DNA from: an uncultured Bacilli bacterium
Lineage (GTDB): Bacteria; Bacillota_I; Bacilli_A; RF39; UBA660
Length of the DNA stretch: 64,000 nucleotides
Direction of reading: 5' to 3'
Assembly (NCBI GenBank): GCA_934098665.1
Contig: CAKOOO010000003.1
Span: forward strand, 1 to 64,000
Shown here: piece after piece, positions 54,646 through 63,350 of the stretch
How positions within the stretch are numbered: the first letter of the stretch is position 1
How the letters are laid out: every line of letters begins with the position of its first letter
Made by a program: the position numbers and the translations under genes
Notes under the pieces: model-generated
Told to the model about the DNA's origin: nothing
Databases searched by the model: none
What the model saw: the letters and a program-made list of their open reading frames with translations, nothing else

Positions 54646-56635
54646 TTACTTCCTTTTGTTTTTTTAATACTTTTGTAGCCTCATTTAAGGCATCTTCAAT
54701 AGTTTTAATTTCATCTATTTTCATTGAATAACCAAATTCAGCACCATATTCATATGGTAATTTTTTAAATTCTTTATTTAATTTATGAATATAATTAGTT
54801 ATTTGTTTTTGATTATAACCCACTAAATATACAACAAATTCATTACCATCAGTTCTTATTATATCCGAGTTATCAAGTTGAGTTCTTATAAGTACATTGG
54901 CAGCAGCTTTTATTTGTTTATCCCCTTCTTCATAACCTTTTGTATCATTAATTTGTTGGATATGATTTAAATCAATTACAAGTATTGTCTGTGGATAAAT
55001 CGTATTATTATTCCAAATATTAAGATTTTCTGATAAATAATTACGATTTTTAAGAAGAGTTAATTGATCTATAAAACGCATTTTATCATCTTTTTTAATT
55101 TTTTTAGCAATAGTTATTTTTTTAGTTTTTCTAATAACAACATATGCTATTACTAAAAATGCTATTAAAAAGTAAATAAAATATTTTGCAAGTAGTGATA
55201 AAACCCTACCATATTTAACAGTTTCACTATGATTATTAATACCTTCATTTAATATTTTATGACTATCCACTATTGTTATATATTTATTTAATAATTTATA
55301 TAGAGTATTATTTTCCTTTAATCTAAAGTTATATACTTCATTTAACTTGCCACTTGTTCTTATTGTATAATTTTCAAGACCATGAGTTTTATAATATTCA
55401 TATATGTTACTATCCACTAAAATAATGACATCTTTATTATTAAGTTTAGTCATTTCTTTACTGGTTTTATAGGTTTTAACATTAACATTTAAACTTTTTA
55501 AATATGAATATAAAAGTGAATTATTTTGTACATATACTTCTTTGTTTTCAAGAGCATTAATACTATTTATAACAATATCATTTTTAATATTAGCAACTAT
55601 AACATAATTTACATCTACTCCACTTTGTGTTTTATAATATTCATCTAAATTATAATATCCAAAATAAGCATCTATTTCTTTATTAGTTATTGCTTTATTA
55701 AATTTTGCAAAATTACTATATTTTTTAAATGTAAAATCAGTCCCAGAAAAAGACATAAAATTTTTCAGATAAACTGCTACAATACCACCATAATTACCAC
55801 CAGAAATAACTTCATATGGAGAATTATTTACATAGCCATATTTATAACTAACAGAACGCATTTCATCAATTTGCATATCAGTTAAATTTAAACTTTTAGA
55901 TACAATATTAAATAAATTGGTATTATAACTTTCATCAAAATTTTCTTTCCATGTATCTAAATATTTTCTTAATATAGAACCTATTTCGTTATTTTCAGTA
56001 GTAAGTACATAATAAATATCTATATCACTAAAATGATAAATAATTTCTTTATTACTACTTAAAATATTATTTAAATATAAATGAAGTGGCACTATAGCAT
56101 ATTTATTTTCCTCAAAAGAAGACATTAAATCATCAATATTATCATAAGTAGAATAACTTAAATTATAATTAGTTAAATATTTTGTAACATTTTTGCTATC
56201 ACTAGATAAAATTGATATAGTACCCTTTATATCAAAAGGACTTGATATAATTTCATAACTATTTGATATTAATACATAGTGATCAGTATATATAACATTA
56301 TCACTTTCATTAATTTCATTTTTTACATTTAAACTTGTACCAATTACATTTGCTCCATTATTAAAGGTAACTTTATTAATATTTAAATTATATTCATTTT
56401 CAAAAGATGATAAAAAATCATAAAATACTCCACTACCAGAGTCACCAAAAACGGCACTATTATTTAAAACGTTTACATTAATTAGTGTAGATGTTTGACT
56501 ATTTTCATCTATCCATTTTTTTTCAGCAACAGTAAGTTTATTTGTTTTTAGATACATTATTATTCCAAATACTACTCCCGCTATGAAAAGACAAAGAAAA
56601 GTGCATAAAAGCACTATTTTATTTTTCTTCTTCAT
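54629..56635 (-). CDS. membrane sensor with solute-binding domains and altered GGDEF domain
   Basis: A 668-residue protein. After an N-terminal membrane helix (about 7-29) come two extracytoplasmic solute-binding-like domains (LTVAEKKWIDEN at the start, as in SBP_bac_3 sensor proteins), a second membrane helix near 470-492, then a GGDEF domain (515-660) beginning FIDQLTLLKNRNYL. DLNHIQQINDTKGYEEGD is normal, but the active-site loop reads RTDGNEFVVYL, with Asp for the first Gly and Asn for the acidic residue. It may not make c-di-GMP. It overlaps its neighbours on both sides. Confidence 0.8.
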   Translation of the reverse strand: MKKKNKIVLLCTFLCLFIAGVVFGIIMYLKTNKLTVAEKKWIDENSQTSTLINVNVLNNSAVFGDSGSGVFYDFLSSFENEYNLNINKVTFNNGANVIGTSLNVKNEINESDNVIYTDHYVLISNSYEIISSPFDIKGTISILSSDSKNVTKYLTNYNLSYSTYDNIDDLMSSFEENKYAIVPLHLYLNNILSSNKEIIYHFSDIDIYYVLTTENNEIGSILRKYLDTWKENFDESYNTNLFNIVSKSLNLTDMQIDEMRSVSYKYGYVNNSPYEVISGGNYGGIVAVYLKNFMSFSGTDFTFKKYSNFAKFNKAITNKEIDAYFGYYNLDEYYKTQSGVDVNYVIVANIKNDIVINSINALENKEVYVQNNSLLYSYLKSLNVNVKTYKTSKEMTKLNNKDVIILVDSNIYEYYKTHGLENYTIRTSGKLNEVYNFRLKENNTLYKLLNKYITIVDSHKILNEGINNHSETVKYGRVLSLLAKYFIYFLIAFLVIAYVVIRKTKKITIAKKIKKDDKMRFIDQLTLLKNRNYLSENLNIWNNNTIYPQTILVIDLNHIQQINDTKGYEEGDKQIKAAANVLIRTQLDNSDIIRTDGNEFVVYLVGYNQKQITNYIHKLNKEFKKLPYEYGAEFGYSMKIDEIKTIEDALNEATKVLKKQKEVNENKD

Positions 56636-57095
56636 TTTCTTCCTCTTTTATAGGTGTATTATTATTCCATGATATTTTTTCAGAGGCAACATTTTTAGAT
56701 GCCATTATCGTAAAATTATCACTAGATAAAATAAATTGTAAATCATAATAAGATAAAATATCTTCGGAAAATAAACTTAAATTATCTTCTACTAATTTTT
56801 TAGCATTATCTAAACTAATATTTTCATCAAATTTAATATTTACATAAATAATTCTACCTTTTGTATTAAATTCTACACTCTTTACACTTTCATTTGCTAA
56901 AAGTGTTTCTTTATAATTTGATTTAAGTTCACTAGATATTGGATGTTTCTCAATACCATTTAACCTATTCCCATATTCATTAGTATCCTTTGAATAAAAG
57001 AATGTTAGAGCAACAGAGCATATAGCAATAAAACATACTATAAGTATTATTACTAAAACAAAAACCACCCTATTACTTTTCCATAATTTTTTCAT
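56619..57095 (-). CDS. hypothetical single-pass membrane protein
   Basis: A 158-residue protein with one N-terminal helix (about residues 9-33, VVFVLVIILIVCFIAICS) and an extracytoplasmic domain of about 120 residues that is not recognised, ending in an acidic tail. It overlaps the sensor gene by 17 nt and begins an operon 56619 - sensor - yihY. It may be a partner of the sensor. The ATG has GAGGTGAG. Confidence 0.65.
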   Translation of the reverse strand: MKKLWKSNRVVFVLVIILIVCFIAICSVALTFFYSKDTNEYGNRLNGIEKHPISSELKSNYKETLLANESVKSVEFNTKGRIIYVNIKFDENISLDNAKKLVEDNLSLFSEDILSYYDLQFILSSDNFTIMASKNVASEKISWNNNTPIKEEENEEEK

Positions 57096-57169
57096 TTCTC
57101 ACCTCAAATGCACATCTATTATACTACATATTATGACATAAATCAATTTACATGAAATTAGTAAATATA

Positions 57170-57198
57170 TCCAAAAGAAAATTCACTATTAAGTGAAC
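57170..57198 (-). terminator. terminator of the second surface-protein gene
   Basis: Stem TTCACTT/AAGTGAA (57182-57197) followed on the minus strand by a T-rich run, immediately after the stop. Confidence 0.5.
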
Positions 57199-58935
57199 TT
57201 AACTTCCCACTACATATGGATTATTCCATGTACCATTGCCAGAAAGATTAGCATCTTTTGATATTGAGATAACTGGTCGAACGCCTAAAGCCGTTCTATC
57301 CGGGGTCGAATCAGAAATTTTTCCCGATGAAGTTGTATAAAAAGTGTACCCATAATCTTCGTAAAAACCATAAGGTGACATAGACCAATAGTCTTGATTT
57401 GTATATAAATAATAATTTGTATTATCACTTTTGGGATTTCCACCTGCCATTAACAATTCATCGGCTGTTATTAAACCAACAGGATATGTTAATGCACCAT
57501 TTCCAAACTCACTTTCATCATTTAAAATTATTTTATTTACCGTAAACATATCACTTTTTTCAGAACATATTAAACTAGGTGCAGTACCTTTACTCAAATA
57601 ACCCAAATTCAATCTATTAGCTGGATAATAGTAACCAAATTCTGCATAGTTGTATTTTTCCCATAAACCAGCATCCCTATCATTACAATAAATTGCATCT
57701 ACCACTATTGATGAATCTGTACTTACTAATGAAGTTGATGAATACCAACTATCCAAAGCCTGTTTAATTTTACTATTATTAACAGTATTTCCATCTATAG
57801 TACAGTTTTCATTTTGTGAGTCACATTTTCCATAACCATATTGTTGATCCGATATGTATTGATATCCAACACAAGCCGTTGTTTCGCAAGAATTATTATA
57901 TACTGTAGTTGTTGCTTGCGTACCATCTCCTGTCATAATAACTTTTTGATTTTCGATTGGTGCGGTTGTTCCTGTATATATCAGTCTTACACTACCATCG
58001 CCATTTATTCTAATTATTCGCCAATACATATCATTATTTGAATTATCTTTACCAAATTTTACCCAGTTATTATCTACGGCACCTCGAAAATAATATGATG
58101 TTCCAAAATTATCTTCAGATAAATAAAGTCCTTCATTTAATGTTGCGATATTATCAAAATTAGGCTTTTCTGCATTTAAATTATTATTTGATAGCAATTT
58201 TTTTCCTATAGTGCCTGGGATATCCAAGGCAATTATATCACAATTTTTATTTGATACATATATTTTACCAGTAAATCCTTTTTCAGAAAGTTGACCTTGA
58301 AATACATCTAAATTATAATATTTTCCTGTAATTGTCCATTTTTGTTCAGTTTCTTTTGTAGCACTATTATTATTGATTATTGCATTACTTACAAGGACTC
58401 TTTTTGCTCCAACTGAATTGGTAGTATCTTTTGCTGTCCATGAACTATCATAATTAAAGTTTTTTTCTTCATTATAGTTATTTGTTCCTGTACTTGGTCC
58501 TGATACTTGCATGGTTATTTCTTTAGTAACAGTTGTATTAGTTTCCTCATTCTTAGATACATAAGTAACATCATCACCATATATATACGAATTATAATCA
58601 TACTCATATACTATATCATAAGTACATGAAACTAATTGATTATCATCACCTGATATTAAGTTTACTGAAAGTGTAGCTGTATTTTCTGCAATAGCATTTA
58701 CAGTACTATTATTAGAACGTTCCATTGCTGCACCACTAACTTGTATATTTAGTTGGGTTGCATTTGATGTAAAAACAACATTTCCTCCAGATAATGCTGT
58801 CACATTTACTGCAACATTATTGGTAAGACCAGCACTCATATCACTAAAATATGCAAATGCTGCCGCTATAACAATAACAAAAAGCATCATTGCTGATACA
58901 AAACTTATTACTTTAACTTTCTTTTTATTTTCCAT
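57199..58935 (-). CDS. SipW-type-signal surface protein with hypervariable C-terminal domain (paralog 2)
   Basis: A 578-residue exported protein. The signal MENKKKVKVISFVSAMMLFV with AAAFAYFSDMSAGL matches paralog 3 almost exactly. Then follow a beta-rich region, YYFRGAVDNNWVKFGKD, YWRIIRINGDGSVRLIYTG, a cysteine-containing segment (CETTACVGYQ, CDSQNENC) and the lectin-like tail PVGLITADELLMAGG, YWSMSPY, GVRPVISI, GTWNNPYVV. The 28-codon stretch 57286-57369 is variable. The leader 58936-59264 holds an inverted repeat shared with paralog 3. A surface ligand-binding role is inferred. Confidence 0.75.
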   Translation of the reverse strand: MENKKKVKVISFVSAMMLFVIVIAAAFAYFSDMSAGLTNNVAVNVTALSGGNVVFTSNATQLNIQVSGAAMERSNNSTVNAIAENTATLSVNLISGDDNQLVSCTYDIVYEYDYNSYIYGDDVTYVSKNEETNTTVTKEITMQVSGPSTGTNNYNEEKNFNYDSSWTAKDTTNSVGAKRVLVSNAIINNNSATKETEQKWTITGKYYNLDVFQGQLSEKGFTGKIYVSNKNCDIIALDIPGTIGKKLLSNNNLNAEKPNFDNIATLNEGLYLSEDNFGTSYYFRGAVDNNWVKFGKDNSNNDMYWRIIRINGDGSVRLIYTGTTAPIENQKVIMTGDGTQATTTVYNNSCETTACVGYQYISDQQYGYGKCDSQNENCTIDGNTVNNSKIKQALDSWYSSTSLVSTDSSIVVDAIYCNDRDAGLWEKYNYAEFGYYYPANRLNLGYLSKGTAPSLICSEKSDMFTVNKIILNDESEFGNGALTYPVGLITADELLMAGGNPKSDNTNYYLYTNQDYWSMSPYGFYEDYGYTFYTTSSGKISDSTPDRTALGVRPVISISKDANLSGNGTWNNPYVVGS

Positions 58936-59264
58936 AAATCTTCACCCTTTCACAAAATACGAATAATTAAAATTTTTTATAAATTTAAATCCTAATTTTT
59001 GCCCATAAATATGCACGTCTATTTTCTTAAATTAGATACTTTTAAAAAAACTCTACCTTGATTTTACATACTTTACACTAAAATAATACACTATTTTTTA
59101 TAATTTTTAAAGTCTTTTTAACGATTTTACGTTTTCATTTTTTTTAAATGTATCTACACGAAAAATGTAAACACTGGGGAAAATAGAAAATTCATGTAAT
59201 TTTTTTAAATTTAAACTTTTTTTATTTTTTATGTAAAATAAAAAAAAGAGCAAGATATACTTGC
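58936..59264 (-). promoter_or_regulatory. long conserved leader of surface-protein paralog 2
   Basis: This 329-nt gap has no ORF. Nearest the gene is AAAGGGTGA, the ribosome site. It holds an inverted repeat (59033-59156) around an 88-bp core and a CAGTGTTTAC block near 59167-59176. About 250 nt are homologous to the leader at 61035-61376, unusually well conserved for an intergenic region. No clear sigma-A promoter could be assigned. Confidence 0.6.
59033..59156. repeat. inverted repeat around an 88-bp core, copy A
   Basis: Arms TAGATACTTTTAAAAAAA (59033-59050) and its reverse complement, TTTTTTTAAATGTATCTA (59139-59156), agree at 17 of 18 positions. The left arm can instead pair with TTTTCTTAAA just outside it (59022-59031). 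Confidence 0.75.
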
Positions 59265-59266
59265 TT
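59238..59266 (-). terminator. terminator of the third surface-protein gene
   Basis: Stem AGCAAG/CTTGCT (59249-59265) with a T run on the minus strand, overlapping the stop. Confidence 0.8.
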
Positions 59267-61034
59267 AACTTAAATCCACTGTATACGGATTATTCCATGT
59301 GCCATCGCCAGATAATTTTGCCTCAGAGGATAGAGAAATTACACTACGGACGCCATCATTGACACTAGGAAACACACGATTACTAGACAGATAACCCGAA
59401 TAATTTACAATGAAAACATTACTATAATTAGCATAGAAATTGTAAGGCGACCCAGACCAATAACTTTGCCCTGTATATAAGTAATATGAACTGTTGCTAG
59501 TTTTATATCCTCCTGCCATATTTATCTCATCAGCAGTTATTAAACCTACTGGATAAGAAAGTGTTCCGTTTGCTACACTATATTTATCTAATTCATTTTC
59601 GCATTTTAAACTTGGAGTCCAACTATTATTATTTCCATATGTTCTTCCATTACTGCCATAATATGTTGCTCTGTTTGATATCCAACTACTTATTTCACCA
59701 TATATACCTGTTTCACTTATTGATGCTGTCCTATCATAACAAAATGGAGTATCTACTACTAATTTTGATGTTGCTGCATCCGCATATAGCGTTGTTATTT
59801 TATACCAATTTTCAAGTGTTGTCTTTATTATACTATCATTTGCTAGACCATGTTGTTTTCCTATCTCATATTTATATCCGACATATTCAGCTTTATTCAT
59901 TTCATTATTAAATTTAATTGCATTTATTTGTGTACCTGTTCCAGTCATAACGCTCTTTTGACTTTCTGTTGGTGCTGTTGTTCCTGTATACAGGAGTCTT
60001 ATTGACCCATCACCATTAATTCTTACTATTCGCCAGTAAATTTTATCTCCATTTGATGCTATTTTAGTGCATGAATTTCCAGTATCAATTGTTGATATAG
60101 TGCCATAATTACAATCATATATATCATTTGCATATTCACCATATTGTACCCAGTTATTATCTACTGCTCCTCTAAAATAGTAAGATAAGCCTTGGTCATC
60201 CATTGTCATATACATTCCTTCATTTGTTGTTGCACTATTTGTAAATACTGGAGTACCTTTTGATTTTATTACATCAATACCACCATTTTTTGCTAGTATT
60301 GTATTTCCAGCGGTACCAATATTGTTTGTTCCTATTGCACAATTTTTATTTGATACATATATTTTGCCTGTAAAGGCTTGATTAGAAAGCTGTGTTTGAA
60401 ATATATTTAGGTTATAGTATTTACCAGTAAATGTCCAATTTTGTGTTGTTTGCTCTGTTGAACTCATATTTGATATACCTGCATTACTTACAAGTACTTT
60501 TTTTGCTCCCACTAAATTTGTTGTATCTTTTGCTGTCCATGAACTATCATAATTAAAGTTTTTTTCTTCATTATAGTTATTTGTGCCAATACTTGGTCCC
60601 GATACTTGCATTGTTATCTCTTTTGTTACGTTTGCACCCGTATCTCCATCTTTTGTTACATATGTTGTGCCATCGCCATATACATTTGAATTATAATCAT
60701 ATTCATATACTATATCATAAGTACATTTAACTAACTGATTATCGTCACCTGATATTAAATTAACTGATAAAGTTGCAGTATTTTCTGCAATAGCTGTTTC
60801 ATTATTTGCAAATGATGAGTCCATACTACTTGAAGGCACGTTTATACTTAACTGGGTTGCATTGGATGAAAATACTGAGTCACCACCCTCTAAAGCGGTT
60901 ACATTAACTGCTACATTATTTGCAAGACCTGCACTCATATTACTAAAATAAGCAAATGCTGCCGCTACCACAATTACAAATAGCATCATTGCTGATACAA
61001 AACTTATTACTTTAACTTTCTTTTTATTTTCCAT
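59265..61034 (-). CDS. SipW-type-signal surface protein with hypervariable C-terminal domain (paralog 3)
   Basis: A 589-residue protein whose signal and first 200 residues nearly equal paralog 2, while its C-terminal half (GYKYEIGKQHGLA, TTLENWYK, TPFCYDRTA, NELDKYSVANGTL, GLITADEINMAGG, YWSGSPY, GVRSVISL, GTWNNPYTV) nearly equals paralog 1 at 18.1 kb. That mosaic suggests recombination between paralogs. The 29 codons between SPY and GVRS (59355-59441) are completely different from those of paralog 1 although both flanks are almost identical at DNA level. A short insert with two cysteines (YDCNYGT, SCTKIA) lies near residue 330. Confidence 0.75.
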   Translation of the reverse strand: MENKKKVKVISFVSAMMLFVIVVAAAFAYFSNMSAGLANNVAVNVTALEGGDSVFSSNATQLSINVPSSSMDSSFANNETAIAENTATLSVNLISGDDNQLVKCTYDIVYEYDYNSNVYGDGTTYVTKDGDTGANVTKEITMQVSGPSIGTNNYNEEKNFNYDSSWTAKDTTNLVGAKKVLVSNAGISNMSSTEQTTQNWTFTGKYYNLNIFQTQLSNQAFTGKIYVSNKNCAIGTNNIGTAGNTILAKNGGIDVIKSKGTPVFTNSATTNEGMYMTMDDQGLSYYFRGAVDNNWVQYGEYANDIYDCNYGTISTIDTGNSCTKIASNGDKIYWRIVRINGDGSIRLLYTGTTAPTESQKSVMTGTGTQINAIKFNNEMNKAEYVGYKYEIGKQHGLANDSIIKTTLENWYKITTLYADAATSKLVVDTPFCYDRTASISETGIYGEISSWISNRATYYGSNGRTYGNNNSWTPSLKCENELDKYSVANGTLSYPVGLITADEINMAGGYKTSNSSYYLYTGQSYWSGSPYNFYANYSNVFIVNYSGYLSSNRVFPSVNDGVRSVISLSSEAKLSGDGTWNNPYTVDLS

Positions 61035-61376
61035 AACAATTCACCCTTTCAAAAAATACGAACATTTAAAATTTTTTTAGAAAATTAAATTTTAAATTTT
61101 CCGCATAAGTACGCCATATAATTTTCTTAAATTAGATACTTTTAAGAAAACTCTACCTTGATTTTACGTACTTTACACTAAAATAATACACCTTTTTTTA
61201 TAATTTTTAAAGCATTTTTAACGATTTTACGCTTTCGTATTTTCTTAAAAGTATCTACTAAAGGAAAATACGAACAAGGTAAACACTGGGAAAAATAGGA
61301 AATTTATGTACTTTTTTTATTTATAAATTTTTTATTTTTTATGTAAAGTTTATGTAAAATAAAAAAGATTAATGAG
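61035..61376 (-). promoter_or_regulatory. long conserved leader of surface-protein paralog 3
   Basis: A 342-nt gap without ORF. From the gene outward: ribosome site AAAGGGTGA, an AAAATACGAACA motif (61056-61067) repeated at 61265-61276, an inverted repeat (61133-61257) around an 89-bp core, a second hairpin CGTATTTTC/GAAAATACG (61236-61272), and a CAGTGTTTAC block (61279-61288). The core is almost identical to that of the paralog 2 leader. Confidence 0.6.
61133..61257. repeat. inverted repeat around an 89-bp core, copy B
   Basis: Arms TAGATACTTTTAAGAAAA (61133-61150) and TTTTCTTAAAAGTATCTA (61240-61257) are perfect reverse complements over 18 bp. Relative to copy A one A-to-G change in the left arm is matched by a complementary change in the right arm. 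The left arm can also pair with TTTTCTTAAA just outside it (61122-61131). Confidence 0.8.
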
Positions 61377-61385
61377 TTATCTTCC
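61352..61385 (-). terminator. weak ligA terminator
   Basis: On the minus strand AGATAA and TTAATCT can pair with a one-base bulge, followed by TTTTTT. It overlaps the ligA stop. Confidence 0.4.
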
Positions 61386-63350
61386 CATTAAATCTTTTAT
61401 TTCTTGTTCATTAATTATTTTAATATTTAACTGTTTTGCTTTATCATATTTACTACCTGGATCTGTTCCTACTATAAGTGCATCAGTATTTTTTGATACA
61501 GAACCTATAACAGAACCACCATTATTTTCAATAAATAATTTTATTTCATCTCTTGGAATACCTTCAATAGTACCTGTGATAACAAATTTTTTATTAGAAA
61601 TATTTTCATTAAATACTTCTTTTTCTCCTAAATAAGTCATATTTATATTTAAATCTTTTAGTTTATTTATAAGACTTATATTTTCTTTAAAATAATTTAC
61701 AATAGACGAAGCTATAATACTTCCTATATCTTTTATATTAGTTAAAGTATCTAAATCTGCATTAATTATATTATCAATATTTTCAAATCTTTTAGCAAGT
61801 ATTTTAGCGGTTTTACTTCCTACATTTGAAATACCTAAACCAAAAATTAATCTTTCTAAACTATTATTTTTGGAATTTTCTATTGATAATAATAATTTCT
61901 CAACACTTTTTTCGCCATATCCTTCGAGTAATTTTAAATCTTCTTTATATTTATCTAAATGATATAAATCATCTATATTTGTAACATATCCCATATTATA
62001 AAAATCTTCGATTATTTTATCTCCTAAACCATCTATATTCATTGCATTTTTTGAGGCAAAATGAATAAGAAGTTCGATATTTCTTTTAGGGCACTTATCA
62101 TTTACACAAAAATAATCTACATTTTTTTTAACTAATAAACTTTTACATATTGGACAAGTTTTAATCATTTGAAAATCTTTTTCTGTTCCATTTCTTCTTT
62201 CTGGTAATGCTCTTATTACTTCGGGAATAACATCACCAGCTTTATGAATTGCCACAATATCACCGACTTTAAGTCCTAAAGATATAACATTATCTTCATT
62301 ATGTAGTGTTGCTCTTGATATAGTTGAACCCATAACAATTACGGGAGAAAGTACAGCATTTGGGGTAATTTGTCCTGTTCTTCCTACTGTAAAAATAATA
62401 TCTTCGAGTTTTGTATATACTTCATCATTTGGAAATTTATATGCAATAGCCCATCTAGGATATTTTACAGTATAGCCAAGTTTTTTTTGAGCATCAAGTT
62501 CATCTACTTTTATAACTACTCCATCTATATCATAAGAAAGCCTTTCCCTTTCTTTAGAAAGAGTGGTTATATAACTTTCAATTTCTTCAATTGAGGAAAC
62601 TAATTTATTCCATTTAGTATTTACTTTAAAACCTAAATTTTTCATAAACTCTAATGCTTCATAATGAGTTTTTAAATTATAATCTTCGGGATTAGGTAAA
62701 TGATAAATAAACACATCTAAATTTCTTTTTGCTGAGATAGAGGAGTCTAACTGTCTTATTGACCCAGCGGCAGCATTACGACAATTTTGTAATGGCGATT
62801 CGCCATTTTTTTTTCTTTCTTCATTTAATTTTTTTAAAGTATCTTTATGCATAAATATTTCGCCACGTACTTCAATATTTATATTTTTAGGAAGTGATAA
62901 AGGAACATTTTTAATTGTTTTAACATTATGAGTTATATTTTCCCCTACTGTTCCATCACCTCTTGTTGCCGCCGAAACTAAAATTCCATTTTTATATACT
63001 AAAGAAACTGAAAGTCCATCAATTTTTTGTTCACATACAAAATGAGGCGAAATACCTGCATTTTTAATTTTGTTATAAAAGCTTTCAATTTCTTCGATAT
63101 TAAATACATCAGGAAGTGAAAGCATTGGTTTTTCATGATAAACTTTTTCAAATTTTGAAATAATAGTTCCACCTACTCTTTGAGTTGGTGAATCACTTCT
63201 TTTATATTCAGGGTATTTTTCCTCTAAAGATTCAAGTTGCCTTAAAAGGCTATCATACTCACTATCAGTTATACTTGGATTATCTAAAGTATAATATTCA
63301 TAACCTGCTTTATTTAATTTATTAACAAGTTCATCTATTTTTTCTTTCAT
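61377..63350 (-). CDS. ligA: NAD-dependent DNA ligase
   Basis: The replicative ligase, 657 residues. The adenylation domain has the catalytic Lys in CEQKIDGLSVSL near 113-124 and the VRGEIFMHK motif. OB fold with TVGRTGQITPNAVL, zinc finger CPICKSLL...CVNDKCPKRN, helix-hairpin-helix repeats (GLGISNVGSKTAKILA), and a C-terminal BRCT domain beginning FVITGTIEGIPRDEI near 585. It overlaps the upstream sugar-nucleotidyltransferase gene by 20 nt. Confidence 0.97.
   Translation of the reverse strand: MKEKIDELVNKLNKAGYEYYTLDNPSITDSEYDSLLRQLESLEEKYPEYKRSDSPTQRVGGTIISKFEKVYHEKPMLSLPDVFNIEEIESFYNKIKNAGISPHFVCEQKIDGLSVSLVYKNGILVSAATRGDGTVGENITHNVKTIKNVPLSLPKNINIEVRGEIFMHKDTLKKLNEERKKNGESPLQNCRNAAAGSIRQLDSSISAKRNLDVFIYHLPNPEDYNLKTHYEALEFMKNLGFKVNTKWNKLVSSIEEIESYITTLSKERERLSYDIDGVVIKVDELDAQKKLGYTVKYPRWAIAYKFPNDEVYTKLEDIIFTVGRTGQITPNAVLSPVIVMGSTISRATLHNEDNVISLGLKVGDIVAIHKAGDVIPEVIRALPERRNGTEKDFQMIKTCPICKSLLVKKNVDYFCVNDKCPKRNIELLIHFASKNAMNIDGLGDKIIEDFYNMGYVTNIDDLYHLDKYKEDLKLLEGYGEKSVEKLLLSIENSKNNSLERLIFGLGISNVGSKTAKILAKRFENIDNIINADLDTLTNIKDIGSIIASSIVNYFKENISLINKLKDLNINMTYLGEKEVFNENISNKKFVITGTIEGIPRDEIKLFIENNGGSVIGSVSKNTDALIVGTDPGSKYDKAKQLNIKIINEQEIKDLMGR

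Noticed and set aside
18053..61034. Diversity-generating retroelement located in this window
   Set aside because: The hypervariable pattern is suggestive, but no reverse transcriptase ORF and no non-coding template copy of the variable segment is present in the window. Only the target side could be here.
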